A DNA stretch of 64,000 nt, from the NCBI RefSeq assembly GCF_042679605.1, contig NZ_JBHTMU010000016.1, positions 32,737-96,736 on the forward strand, given 5' to 3'. The DNA comes from Litorisediminicola beolgyonensis. Its GTDB lineage: Bacteria; Pseudomonadota; Alphaproteobacteria; Rhodobacterales; Rhodobacteraceae. Below are positions 15,817 to 24,427 of the stretch, one piece after another. How positions within the stretch are numbered: position 1 is the first letter of the stretch; every line of letters starts with the position of its first letter. The position numbers were made by a program, and so were the translations under genes. Under the pieces are notes generated by a model. It was not told the DNA's origin and did not search any database. It worked only from the letters and a program-made list of their open reading frames with translations.

Positions 15817-16218
15817 TTACGCCTGTTGCGCGGGTCGCGTCGTCACCAGCAGGCGCGGATCGGAGATCAGCGCGTGCTTCTGGTGTTCCGAGAGCTCCGA
15901 CAGCGGGATCACCGTCGGCGCAGGGGTGAAGTGTCGTCCGGCACGCCACCGGCCCTTCTTGGGACCGATCACCTCGACCACGAGGTCCTCGCCCTCCTCG
16001 AGGACCGGGGCGGGGCCAGCCGCCCCGGTCGAGGCCGAAGCGAGATCCGACGAGGGAGTGGCGTCCGGCGCTTTCGGCTGGGAGGAGTTGGCGGCCGCGG
16101 CCTCGGCCTGCGTGACGCGCTCGGCCAGGGTCTCGTCGCCGATATTGGCGCGGAACTCGACGCCGAGCTCCTTGGCGCGCGCCTCGAGCTCTTCACGGGT
16201 CGGCTTCGGATCGGTCAT
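15817..16218 (-). CDS. Mu gp35-like protein with N-terminal HeH/LEM-like motif
   Basis: Protein of 133 residues. The N terminus TREELEARAKELGVEFRANI followed by GDETLAERV resembles the HeH/LEM helix-extended-helix fold at the start of many phage head proteins. A Ser/Pro/Ala linker follows, then LVVEVIGPKKGRWRAGRHFTP and ISDPRLLVTT, as in FluMu gp35. It lies 13 bases below the major head gene. A role in head maturation or decoration is inferred from position. Confidence 0.7.
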   Translation of the reverse strand: MTDPKPTREELEARAKELGVEFRANIGDETLAERVTQAEAAAANSSQPKAPDATPSSDLASASTGAAGPAPVLEEGEDLVVEVIGPKKGRWRAGRHFTPAPTVIPLSELSEHQKHALISDPRLLVTTRPAQQA

Positions 16219-16231
16219 CGCTCAGCCTCCG

Positions 16232-17125
16232 TTACGCGAGCCACGGGACCACGAGCAGTTCGGCAGTGCCTTTCCACTCGTTGGTCTCGCCGCCGGCGGC
16301 ATATTCGGAGTTGAGGATCTTGCGCGCCGCGCTTTCGAGCGACGGCGGCACGACCAGGAGACCCGGCTTGATCCCGAGCGGGCGACCGTAATCGCCCTTC
16401 ATCCCCATGAGCGCCGCCCGCGCGGTGGCGTAATTCGCCGCGTTGAGCGTCTGCTTCGAGCCCCAGGCGAACTGCCAGAAGCCGAAGCCCACGTTCATCC
16501 TGGCGTCGGCGCCGTAATGGAACTCCTTGTTGGAGAACACATTGCTGTCGTCGAGCCGGTCGCGGGCGACGAACTCGAAATCCTTGCGCTGCTGGAGGAT
16601 GATCGGCTTGAGCGCGCGGCTTGCGTCGATCAGGAACCAGGGCGCACCGGCGCCGCCGTCGGTATTGGCCACGGTGGTCACGTTGCCGTCTTCATCGAGC
16701 ACCGGGTGATCGGTGTCGAAGTAGAACTGGCCGTCGTAGCACTCCTCGGCGAAGCCGTTCTTCAGAAGGCCGTAGACGAGATCGTCCTTCTTGGCGCCGG
16801 TCGACATGCCCATCTCGGTGAAGAGCGGCGTGTAGATGCCGAGATTGTCGGTCTCGATATCGTCACGATCGACGCCGATGGTCAGCTCCCACGGCTTTTC
16901 GCGGATGGTGTAGTCGTGCTGGGTGAGGTTCTGCACGGCGCGCGGGCCGATCCATTCCCGCACGTTCGGGATCTTGCCCAGCCAGCCGAACTTCTGCTCC
17001 TTGGTCGATGCGGGCACCAGCGTAGCGACGCTGGTGTACATCGAGGACGCCTGCCCGAGGCCGTTCTGGAAGGTGGTCTTGAACCCGGCGCGGAGCGCGT
17101 CGAGATTTGCGGCGTTCACAAGCAT
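16232..17125 (-). CDS. Major head protein, Mu gpT-like
   Basis: Protein of 297 residues starting MLVNAANLDALRAGFKTTFQ. WLGKIPNVREWIGPRAV, LTIGVDRDDIETDNLGIY and FYFDTDHPV are hallmarks of Mu gpT, the HK97-fold capsid subunit. ATG at 17125 is preceded by AAGGAG; a TTG one codon earlier is less likely. The order protease-scaffold, decoration-like gene, gpT, gp35, gp36 is the Mu order. The length is close to that of Mu gpT (about 305). Confidence 0.92.
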   Translation of the reverse strand: MLVNAANLDALRAGFKTTFQNGLGQASSMYTSVATLVPASTKEQKFGWLGKIPNVREWIGPRAVQNLTQHDYTIREKPWELTIGVDRDDIETDNLGIYTPLFTEMGMSTGAKKDDLVYGLLKNGFAEECYDGQFYFDTDHPVLDEDGNVTTVANTDGGAGAPWFLIDASRALKPIILQQRKDFEFVARDRLDDSNVFSNKEFHYGADARMNVGFGFWQFAWGSKQTLNAANYATARAALMGMKGDYGRPLGIKPGLLVVPPSLESAARKILNSEYAAGGETNEWKGTAELLVVPWLA

Positions 17126-17136
17126 CAAGGCTCTCC

Positions 17137-17568
17137 TTACGCGGCGTTGCTGAGGGCTTCGTCGAAGCGGACCCAGACGCCATTGGCGTCCACCGCATCG
17201 ACGATGCCGGCGCGGGACCGGGTGCCGGTCCCATCCGTTTTCGCGACCGTCTGGTCATCGACGACGAAGCAGGCGCTGCCGATATCCGCGGCGACGATCT
17301 CGTCGGCGGCGGCCGAGTTGGCATAGCGGAACACACCCGGCAGGTAGTCGACGGTCTGGTCGCCATCGGCCCCGCCCGAATTGTCCACCCGCTCCTGGGC
17401 ACAGCCGACGCCGACCAGGCCGGTGGCCGTCTGGCCTTCGACCAGAAAGCCGGTCGCGTTGCGCATGACGATCGCGCCGGCATAGATCATCGCGCCGGCG
17501 GCTGCGGCGCCCTGGCGATTGTCGCCTTCGGAGCGCGGCGTGTTTCGGTCCTGGGTGAGCGGCGCCAT
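17137..17568 (-). CDS. Putative head decoration/cement protein
   Basis: Protein of 143 residues beginning MAPLTQDRNTPRSEGDNRQG. Segments GAMIYAGAIVMRNATGFLVE and GVGCAQERVDNSGG, with the strand AAADEIVAADIGSACFVVD, suggest a small beta-barrel like capsid cement proteins of the DUF2190 type. It sits directly between scaffold/protease and major head gene, where Mu-like and B3-like phages carry a decoration or accessory head gene. ATG overlaps the upstream TGA. The family call is by pattern and position. Confidence 0.6.
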   Translation of the reverse strand: MAPLTQDRNTPRSEGDNRQGAAAAGAMIYAGAIVMRNATGFLVEGQTATGLVGVGCAQERVDNSGGADGDQTVDYLPGVFRYANSAAADEIVAADIGSACFVVDDQTVAKTDGTGTRSRAGIVDAVDANGVWVRFDEALSNAA

Positions 17569-18641
17569 CAGAAGGTCTCCTGCTGTTCACGCTCGGTCTC
17601 GAGCGTCTTGGCGTAGTCCGCGGCGGGAATGCCGAGGAGCTTTGCGGCTTCGCGCTGCGCGGAGTTCAGCGAGACGGTGTCGCCTTTCGCCGCGGGCGGT
17701 TCGATCGAGGTGCCCGAGGGGCCCAGGGTCGGCAGACCGTTGATCAGCGCCTCGGTTTCGTCGGCGTCGCGCTGATGCATCGCGATGTACCGTTCGCGCT
17801 GCGGCTTCACGCCGACCACGTTGCGCTTGATCGCCCCGTCGACGAAGGCTTCCGCCTTTTCGCGCGTGCGGTCGGAGCGAAGTTCGTTGAGCTGGGTGGT
17901 GACACCGGCAAGCTCGGACTGGAGCGAGGTGATGATCTCGTCACTGTCGTCGCCGCTGGACATCGCGGCCTGCGCCGCGGTGACGATCTCCGAGGGATCC
18001 GCATCCTCCGCGAGCCCGAGCGCGACACTCACGTCGGACAGCGCCGACTGCATTGCGGTGGTGTCCGAATTGCCGGACTTCTTCACCGCGACCAGAACGT
18101 CCGCCTCGGACGCGTCCTCGCCGAGGCCGAGAGCCTTGGCGAGCTTCTGCAAAAACGACATCTCGTCGGTCTCCATGTTGAGCGCGGCGAGCCCGCGCAG
18201 GTTCGGTCGGTTGACGAGGCTGGCGCGCAGGATGGCGCGGATGCGCTTCGTCTTGTCGTGGGTGACGACGGGCGAGATCGCCCGGTAGGCGCGCTCCTGG
18301 ACCATCTCCCGTCCGGCCTTGGTCCACTCGACCCGGCCCCAGATGCCATCGGAGCGGGCTTGCAGTTCCTTGATCCAGCCGCGCGCAGGAGCGGCACCGC
18401 CCTTGGGCGCGGCGAGATCGGTCGCATGGTTCTCGTCGATCGGCAGGTCGAGACCCTCCGCGGCCTGAAGGCTCGCGGCGATGATCTCCTCGAGATCGGC
18501 GACTTGGTACGGACCTCGGCTGTCAGCCGTGTGCTGTTCGCCAAGGTTCAGAAGATGGATCCACTCCGGCGCCTCGGCCGAGGGTTCGGCCGGGATCGCG
18601 GAAGCACTCATGAGAGCGGTGGAAAGGGCGGAGCGTGTCAT
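17568..18641 (-). CDS. Head maturation protease with internal scaffold, Mu gpI/Z-like
   Basis: Protein of 357 residues. The first half (EWIHLLNLG, LDLPIDENHATDLA, then AARGWIKELQARSDGIWGRV, YRAISPVV) matches the Mu gpI peptidase family. The second half (from about 180) is acidic coiled coil (EIITSLQSELAGVTTQLNEL) and serves as scaffold, which in Mu is also made separately from an internal start; candidate internal ATGs occur around residues 155-160. It precedes the major capsid gene. The promoter-proximal side is marked by a terminator at 18665-18696. Confidence 0.85.
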   Translation of the reverse strand: MTRSALSTALMSASAIPAEPSAEAPEWIHLLNLGEQHTADSRGPYQVADLEEIIAASLQAAEGLDLPIDENHATDLAAPKGGAAPARGWIKELQARSDGIWGRVEWTKAGREMVQERAYRAISPVVTHDKTKRIRAILRASLVNRPNLRGLAALNMETDEMSFLQKLAKALGLGEDASEADVLVAVKKSGNSDTTAMQSALSDVSVALGLAEDADPSEIVTAAQAAMSSGDDSDEIITSLQSELAGVTTQLNELRSDRTREKAEAFVDGAIKRNVVGVKPQRERYIAMHQRDADETEALINGLPTLGPSGTSIEPPAAKGDTVSLNSAQREAAKLLGIPAADYAKTLETEREQQETF

Positions 18642-18664
18642 GGCACCGATATTCGCCGGTCGCC

Positions 18665-18696
18665 AAAAGCAAAAACACCCGCAAGGGTTTGCGGGT
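18665..18696 (-). terminator. Rho-independent terminator between gpG and protease genes
   Basis: On the minus strand ACCCGCAA and TTGCGGGT form an eight-base stem with a four-base loop, followed by GTTTTTGCTTTTGG. It stands 50 bases after the gpG stop, so it can cut or reduce head-protein transcription from upstream. The same hairpin and flank recur at 28458-28483. Confidence 0.8.
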
Positions 18697-18745
18697 ATTG
18701 CGCCAAATTACTCCGAAATCAGCCTGCCCGGAGCCTCTTCGCCGG

Positions 18746-19258
18746 TCAATCCCGGGCACCGCCGGCGTCGGAGATCCACTCCTCGAGCGTGGCGGCGATA
18801 TTGCTCCGGTCCTCGTCGGAGAGCCCTAGATACGGCCGCGCCGGGATCCGTCCCCAGGGGATCGGGCTGCCGTTCGACATGGTTCCGAATGCGCCCTTTT
18901 CGGCGCCGAACTGCATCACGGCGGCGTAGATCATCGGAGAGCCCCATTCCACGCTGGTGGGCCCGGCCTGCGAGAAGATGGTGGAGCTCAGGCTTCCGGT
19001 CGGACCGAAGAGCGGGCGAAAATCGATCCGCGCGTTCGGTCCCTTGCCTTCCCGGCGGCGGTAAGCGTCGATCGTCGCCTGGGATTTCGGCGCCCAGGGC
19101 GTGCCGTCCGGCGACGCTCCGGAAGCGAACCCCTGCCTGGTGCTGTCGACGAGGAGCTCGCCGACATCCTGCATCGCCGGCGTCATATCGGTCACGGCAC
19201 GAGAGAGGCGCTCCAGGACGCGCTGCAACTCGTCGTCTTTGAGTTCGACCTCGATCAT
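18746..19258 (-). CDS. Virion morphogenesis protein, Mu gpG-like
   Basis: Protein of 170 residues. The C-terminal half reads YAAVMQFGAEKGAFG and IPARPYLGLSDED, the signature of the phage virion morphogenesis (gpG/tail completion S) family. The N terminus is a helical MIEVELKDDELQRVLERLSR. It follows MuF, as in Mu, and probably helps join heads to tails. ATG at 19258. Confidence 0.85.
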   Translation of the reverse strand: MIEVELKDDELQRVLERLSRAVTDMTPAMQDVGELLVDSTRQGFASGASPDGTPWAPKSQATIDAYRRREGKGPNARIDFRPLFGPTGSLSSTIFSQAGPTSVEWGSPMIYAAVMQFGAEKGAFGTMSNGSPIPWGRIPARPYLGLSDEDRSNIAATLEEWISDAGGARD

Positions 19259-19346
19259 GCTATCTCTGGTGCTGGTGCGGACGTGACACGGTAATATTCT
19301 CGCGGCCGTAGCACGGGCGATCGGCCCGGAGCGATATGTGGGGTTT

Positions 19347-19360
19347 CCGACTTCGGTCGG
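19347..19360. other. Small stem-loop in the MuF/gpG gap
   Basis: CCGAC at 19347-19351 pairs with GTCGG at 19356-19360 around TTCG. It lies in the 124-base gap between the MuF stop and the gpG start. No promoter motif is obvious. It may be an RNA processing or stability element; nothing else is seen in the gap. Confidence 0.25.
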
Positions 19361-19382
19361 CTGCGGGGCCCCACCGTCCGCA

Positions 19383-20522
19383 TCATTCCCGCCTCAGGAG
19401 CCTGTCGATCAACCGCTGGCGCTCGACCGCCCGGGCGCTCATTCGACGGAAGCTCGTCACGAACAGACCCTGCCCGCTGCGCGTCGCCTTCACGACCAGG
19501 AGATGGCCGTCATCGGCATCGCGTATGAAGACGAGGCTGAGAGGGCTGTCCTGAACCGTATGGGTGGGATCGTCGACGGTCAGCTGCGCGAGGGCGTAAT
19601 CCGCCGGCGTGAGTTCGGGATGCGCGCGCGCCTGCTTCAGCGCGCTCTCGGCAGAGAGATCGGCCACGCGACGCTGAGCGCCGATGCGGGCGGCGGCCTC
19701 CTCGGGCAGCCGGACGAGCGGCGAAAGGCCGCGCGGCGCCGCGAACCAGGTCTTGAACACGTCGCTGACGAGCCAGGACTGGATGAGGTCGATCGACGGA
19801 CGCGGCGGCAGCTCGTCGAGCTTCTTCCGGAGCGCGAGGATCGTGTCGGTCACGGTGGCACCAGGTGCATAATCCCACCCCTTGTCGATGCCGACCGGCG
19901 CGCCGGTCCTGGGGCTGATCTTTTCCCAGCCTTCTGGAGCCTCGAACATCCGACCGCCGAGACGGCGGGCATGTGCCAGGTTGCGCGCACCCAGAATGTA
20001 GCAGCTGCATCCCCAGCCGTTGGGCGGCGCATGCGTTGCCCAGAACGGATGATCGACCGGCAGGACGAGCCCGTCCCAGCCCAGATGCTCGAGGCGGGGC
20101 TCGAGCGAGCCCCCATGGCGGTATACCCAGAGCGGAAAGCCGGCTTCGCGCAGCTGCGCCATGCGACCGGCGGCATAGCTCGTGCGCATGTTGGTCCGGT
20201 AGATCACGCGGGTGCGCCAAGCCTCGCCGGCTCTCGGCCCCTCTCCCGTCCAGCCGTGCCAGCCGCGCGCGTCGACGATCCGCCGGAATTCGGCGCGGAA
20301 AGTTTCGATGCCGAGGCCTTCCGAGATCGACCTGTCCACCGCGGCCGCGAGATCGGCGAGAAGATCGGCCTTCGTCGCTCCAGCCACCATGAACGCCCGA
20401 TCATGCGCGCTGCGCCGGATATCGTCCCATCGCGCGGTCGGCACCAGGTCGCCGAGGCGCGCCCTGAATGCGGCGATCTGTTCCGGGAAAGGACGCCGGA
20501 GAGTGGCCGCAATATCAGCCAC
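19383..20522 (-). CDS. MuF-like minor head protein with C-terminal effector-like domain
   Basis: Protein of 379 residues. The MuF core is clear: RVIYRTNMRTSYAAGRMAQL, HPFWATHAPPNGWGCSCYI and LGARNLAHARRLG. After about residue 280 the sequence changes to a compact domain (HTVQDSPLSLVFIRDADDG, then LLVVKATRSGQGLFVTSFRR) resembling the Phage-Barnase-EndoU-ColicinE5/D-RelE (PBECR) nuclease-like domains often fused to MuF. Start is GTG at 20522 with AGGAGG six bases above, overlapping the portal gene by eight bases. MuF proteins are carried in the head and ejected with DNA, so the tail domain may act in the new host. Confidence 0.85.
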   Translation of the reverse strand: MADIAATLRRPFPEQIAAFRARLGDLVPTARWDDIRRSAHDRAFMVAGATKADLLADLAAAVDRSISEGLGIETFRAEFRRIVDARGWHGWTGEGPRAGEAWRTRVIYRTNMRTSYAAGRMAQLREAGFPLWVYRHGGSLEPRLEHLGWDGLVLPVDHPFWATHAPPNGWGCSCYILGARNLAHARRLGGRMFEAPEGWEKISPRTGAPVGIDKGWDYAPGATVTDTILALRKKLDELPPRPSIDLIQSWLVSDVFKTWFAAPRGLSPLVRLPEEAAARIGAQRRVADLSAESALKQARAHPELTPADYALAQLTVDDPTHTVQDSPLSLVFIRDADDGHLLVVKATRSGQGLFVTSFRRMSARAVERQRLIDRLLRRE

Positions 20523-22152
20523 CGCTTTCCTCCTCCACCTCGGCCCGACCGGCGAGGTGCGCTCCGCTCAGCGCTTGCGCCATCAGCTCCGTGAGGTCAT
20601 CCTCGTCGAGCGCCGGGAACGCCGAGAGCAGCTGGTCGCGAAACTCCGGCAGCGAACTTGACGTCTCAAGCATGGCCTCGATCTTGAGAAGCATCCGCTC
20701 GAAGACCGCCGCCCCCTCTGCCACGAGCCGATCCACTGAAAATGCCAGAGCCTCTGAGCGGCCCTCTGAGGCCTGCAAGGCGATTTCGGGGGGTGCGCCC
20801 CTCCGAGAACCGTAACGGCCATTCAATGGGTATTTAACGGCGCTCTCAGACCCCATTGCGTCGCCGGTCGCGCCCTCGTCCATCCTCTGCGGCCCTGATT
20901 TGGCGCTCGGACGCAGGATTTCCTCCCCATCCTTCGGTTCGGGCACCTGAAACTTGTCGCGCACGGCGGAGATCGGAACCGGCAGGCCCCTGTCGACGAG
21001 CGGACCGATCGCATCGGACCATGCCTTGAGGTCTTCCTCCTCCGTGCGCTCGATCACGAGGCGCGGGTAACGCAGCTGCGGCCCGCGCTCGAGCTGGATC
21101 CACGGACGGATCAGATCGCGGTTCAGAATGGCCGCGAGGCTGCGGCAGTCCGCGAGTTCGATATCCTTCTGGACCTCGCGGTGCTCCTTTCCCGAGCCGA
21201 GCCCGCCGGTTTCCGCGTCCGTCGTGGCGGTCTGCCCGAGAACCGCTTTCGAGATCTGCTTGTCGAGCCAGTCGGAGCGCCGCTCGTAATGCTCGGTCGA
21301 GCTGCCGACGTTCTGCGCCTCGACGAAGTCGATCATCATGCTCTCTGGGATGATCGCCGCGCAGTCGCCGCCGATATTCGCCACCGCCCGGAAGAGCGTG
21401 TTCTGATCTTCCTTGGTCGAGCCCGCGCCGTACTTGCCCACGCGAAGCGGCTGCCCGTAGGTCTGGGTGAAGATGGTCCAGTCGCGCTGGGTGAACGCCT
21501 TGAAGAGCCAGTTCCAGGTCGCGACGCGGGCCAGGCCGGACCGGAGCGGCAATCCGGACTTGGCCTTCATCTGGGCGAAGATGAACTTGAACCCCGGATA
21601 GTCGATCTCCTCGCCCTGCGGACCCAGCATGATCGGCGTCGCGAGATCGTGGCGCATGAAGCGGAACCAGCGCGGATCGCGCCGCTCGAGACGCTCCGGC
21701 ATCCACTGGCCCGACGACGTATCCCAGATGATCTCGGTGTGGCTGTAGCCCTTGCCGATCGCGTCGAGGATGTCGAAGAGCTCCTCGGTCAGTTCGTCCC
21801 GCTTCAGCCAGTCGCGTACCATCTGCGCCAAGTCCTCGTCGAGCGCGTCATCGCCGCCTGGCTCGACCGTGACCTCGATCTGGCTGACCGACCGGCGGCG
21901 GGTCCCGAGGACGCCCAGGTAATGCGGATCGCGCTCCTCGATCACCTCGGCGAGTTCCATGTAGCGGATCGGGTCGCCGGCGTCGGCCTCGCGCAGGATT
22001 GCCGCCAGACGCCGCGGATCAAGACCGTCTCCAGGATAGCCGGTCAGGGGCGAACGGACCCCGCCGAAGGTCGGCGCGGCGATTTCCTGGCCGAGTTCGG
22101 AGCGCCGCACAGGCTTGCCCCAGCGGTCGAGTAGCTGCGGTCTATTCGCCAT
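20515..22152 (-). CDS. Portal protein, Mu gp29-like (DUF935)
   Basis: Protein of 545 residues. VSQIEVTVEPGG, AIGKGYSHTEIIWD, FKFIFAQMKAKSGLPLRSGL and WTIFTQTYGQPLRVGKY are portal signatures of the DUF935 family. An unusual insert-like stretch (KYPLNGRYGSRRGAP) lies around residue 440, between the portal core and the C-terminal helices. The gene follows the terminase by 30 bases and overlaps MuF. The portal forms the dodecameric head vertex through which DNA passes. Confidence 0.92.
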   Translation of the reverse strand: MANRPQLLDRWGKPVRRSELGQEIAAPTFGGVRSPLTGYPGDGLDPRRLAAILREADAGDPIRYMELAEVIEERDPHYLGVLGTRRRSVSQIEVTVEPGGDDALDEDLAQMVRDWLKRDELTEELFDILDAIGKGYSHTEIIWDTSSGQWMPERLERRDPRWFRFMRHDLATPIMLGPQGEEIDYPGFKFIFAQMKAKSGLPLRSGLARVATWNWLFKAFTQRDWTIFTQTYGQPLRVGKYGAGSTKEDQNTLFRAVANIGGDCAAIIPESMMIDFVEAQNVGSSTEHYERRSDWLDKQISKAVLGQTATTDAETGGLGSGKEHREVQKDIELADCRSLAAILNRDLIRPWIQLERGPQLRYPRLVIERTEEEDLKAWSDAIGPLVDRGLPVPISAVRDKFQVPEPKDGEEILRPSAKSGPQRMDEGATGDAMGSESAVKYPLNGRYGSRRGAPPEIALQASEGRSEALAFSVDRLVAEGAAVFERMLLKIEAMLETSSSLPEFRDQLLSAFPALDEDDLTELMAQALSGAHLAGRAEVEEESGG

Positions 22153-22182
22153 GTCTGTTCACCTCGCGAGCAGAAGCATTGA

Positions 22183-23844
22183 TCACCACGTCCCTCCCCT
22201 GATCTGCGCGCCGAGCGGCGGCCGGGACCAGTTTCGCCCGGCTTCGTGATCGGGATCGTCCCAGGCCTCGCGGGCCTCGCGCTCATCCGAGCCGAGACCG
22301 CGATAGGCGTATTCGACCCAGCGCATCCGGCTCGCGAAATGCGCCAGTGCCAGCGCGATTGCGTAGTCGCCATGCCGCTTCATCCCGGTCTCGCCCGTGC
22401 GGACCGGCGGGACCTTCGGGATGCCGCGGATCTCGCGAATGGCGCGGAGATCGCCGAGATGAGCATCCGAGCGACCAATCGAGATCATGTCGTCCTCGAA
22501 GGCTTTCTTCAGGGGCGGCATATGCAGCCGATACCATTCCTCGGTGAACTTGATCGGCCAGACGAGGCCGGGGCTGTCCTCGTTCTCGCGGGTGCCGAAC
22601 TTGCGCCCCATCTCCTCGGCGACGATCCATCCCATACCTGTTGCGTCGAACGCCGCGCCCACCAGCCGCTCGCGCACGGCCGACATGACGTCCCCGACGA
22701 TGGCAATCTGTTCCTGGCCGGGCACGTTGCGCATCTCGATCGAGAGCGTCTCGCGGCGCCGAAGCATCTTCTCGATCTCGAGGAGCGACAGGACGGAGAG
22801 GTCGGCGACGCGGGCGAAGTCGAAGCCCAGCGCGAAATGCGGCTCCATGTCCAGTCCGCCCAGGACGGCGTCCAGCTCCGCCGCGAAGGGCCGGATCAGC
22901 GCGCCCTGTGCGGCCTTGTCGAGCTGGAGATAGTTGCCCGGCAACTCGAGCGTCAGGACCGGCGCCGCGGCGGTCATGCGCGCCTCGATGAGCGGTGCCG
23001 CCAGCCAGACACCGGTTCCCGCCTTCGGAATGCAGTGCAGCTCCTCGTCGGCGTCATCGCCGTAGAAGCCCATGATGCTGTCGATCCAGGCCTGGCGCGC
23101 CTCGGCCGTCGCGGGTTTGCCGGTGACCAGCGCGATCCTCTCGTAAAGCCCGTCTTCAACGGCCTCTTCAAAGGTCACGCGAACGACCCTGCCAGCACGC
23201 TCGCCGGCGTTCACTTCGCGGACCAGAAGATTGAACGGGTTGTCCGAGCCGTCATGGGTCGAGATGACGAGGACCTTGCCGCCCCACATCAGGAGCGCCA
23301 TCGCCGCCTTCAGAAGCTCGGCCAGCTCATCATGGAACGCCGCCTCGTCGAAGATCACGTAGCCCTGGCGACCGCGCAGCGATCGGGGCTTCGAGGTCAG
23401 CGCGACGATGTCGAAGCCGGAGGCGAACTTGATGCGGAAGGCGTTGATGTCCTTCTCCTCGCCGCCCTCGCCCTGGTCCTTGAAGAGGAACTCTTCGACG
23501 CCCGAGGCCGCGGGGATGAAGGCGCGGGCCCACATCGCACAAGTATCGATAAACTCCCGCGCCATATCGAGGTTGTATCCGATGTAGAGCACGTCCATGC
23601 CGCCCGCGCGCTTCTGCGAGCCCGCAGTCAGCGTCGCGTCCGCCGCCACCGCCCAGGTCATCCCGATCCGGCGGCTCTTCTCGCAGACCACGAGCTGCTC
23701 GATACCCGTCGTCGCCAGGAGACGAGCCTGATAGGGCAGAAGCACCGCCGGGAGACCGCCCGAGGTGTCCAGCGCCTCCGGCAGCGCCTGGCGGCTCTCG
23801 GCGCGGAGCTCATCCCACTCGGCGTCGGTCAGCGGTTCGCTCAT
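22183..23844 (-). CDS. Terminase large subunit, Mu gp28-like
   Basis: Protein of 553 residues. The Walker A variant CEKSRRIGMTW lies at 54-64, the Walker B YVIFDEAAF near residue 165, the coupling motif VISTHDGSDNPF follows, and the nuclease domain starts with LGFDFARVADLSV near 343. Mu-like phages package by headful from integrated copies, cutting in flanking host DNA. The ATG at 23844 is divergent from the plus-strand gene at 23913, so that inserted gene separates it from the small-subunit genes it normally follows. Confidence 0.92.
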   Translation of the reverse strand: MSEPLTDAEWDELRAESRQALPEALDTSGGLPAVLLPYQARLLATTGIEQLVVCEKSRRIGMTWAVAADATLTAGSQKRAGGMDVLYIGYNLDMAREFIDTCAMWARAFIPAASGVEEFLFKDQGEGGEEKDINAFRIKFASGFDIVALTSKPRSLRGRQGYVIFDEAAFHDELAELLKAAMALLMWGGKVLVISTHDGSDNPFNLLVREVNAGERAGRVVRVTFEEAVEDGLYERIALVTGKPATAEARQAWIDSIMGFYGDDADEELHCIPKAGTGVWLAAPLIEARMTAAAPVLTLELPGNYLQLDKAAQGALIRPFAAELDAVLGGLDMEPHFALGFDFARVADLSVLSLLEIEKMLRRRETLSIEMRNVPGQEQIAIVGDVMSAVRERLVGAAFDATGMGWIVAEEMGRKFGTRENEDSPGLVWPIKFTEEWYRLHMPPLKKAFEDDMISIGRSDAHLGDLRAIREIRGIPKVPPVRTGETGMKRHGDYAIALALAHFASRMRWVEYAYRGLGSDEREAREAWDDPDHEAGRNWSRPPLGAQIRGGTW

Positions 23845-23912
23845 GGGTGACCTGCTTGCAGTGCTGCCCTGCGGACGATCTCATGCGGCGAACTCGCCAG
23901 GAGATTCGCGCC

Positions 23913-24236
23913 ATGATTGAAGTCGCCAGCTTTCTGACCGCATTGGGCAACACGAAGACCGCAATCGATACTGCGGAGAGCGCCGTCGGTCTCGTGCAGA
24001 AGATCAAAGGTCTTCTGAAGGAAAAGCAGCCGGACGAGAAAACTCGTGAGCTGCAGAAACTGGTTCTGGTCCTCCAAGATCAGTTGCTGGATGTAAAGGG
24101 TGCGAATGTGGATCTGCGCACTGAACTCCTGACGCTGAAAGAAGCCGCTGAAAAGGAGCAGTCCTTTCAAAGCACTCGAGAGAAGTATGTGCCGCTTGAG
24201 ATGCGAGGTGGTGGCAGGATCCTTGTTCTTGGTTAA
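23913..24236 (+). CDS. Plus-strand moron: coiled-coil protein, N-terminal part
   Basis: Protein of 107 residues from the ATG at 23913 with AGGAG nine bases above. It begins MIEVASFLTALGNTKTAIDT, continues as heptad-rich helix (KEKQPDEKTRELQKLVLVLQ, then VDLRTELLTLKEAAEK) and ends KYVPLEMRGGGRILVLG at a TAA. The frame continues open for 62 codons after the stop. It lies against the direction of the late operon and is lower in GC than its neighbours, which points to an acquired moron gene with its own promoter. The last residues resemble the linker that in similar phage proteins leads into a zinc ribbon, so the stop looks like a nonsense mutation or readthrough site. Confidence 0.6.
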   Translation: MIEVASFLTALGNTKTAIDTAESAVGLVQKIKGLLKEKQPDEKTRELQKLVLVLQDQLLDVKGANVDLRTELLTLKEAAEKEQSFQSTREKYVPLEMRGGGRILVLG

Positions 24237-24425
24237 TTGGTGACTAACGAACACCTTTGGGAAAAAATCTGCCCGGTTTGTGCAGATACCGACAAGCAGT
24301 TCGTCGCGCTGCAAGGGAACGCCTCGAGCTACAGTCTTTCCTGCCCTCGGTGCGATGCCAAATTTCAGCAGAATGAGAGCCGCGGTGCGGTAAAGCAGGG
24401 ACGAGGCAATCCGTGGGCGGTGTAA
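24237..24425 (+). pseudogene. Zinc-ribbon C-terminal part of the moron gene, beyond an in-frame TAA
   Basis: In the same frame as the gene ending at 24236, with no gap. It reads LWEKICPVCADTDKQFVALQ and later LSCPRCDAKFQ: two CxxC pairs about 25 residues apart, a zinc-ribbon pattern. TTG and GTG follow the stop immediately but no Shine-Dalgarno is visible, so independent translation is doubtful. The simplest reading is a single coiled-coil plus zinc-ribbon gene broken by one TAA; readthrough or a split two-gene form are alternatives. It converges on the minus-strand gene ending at 24428. Confidence 0.5.
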
Positions 24426-24427
24426 GA

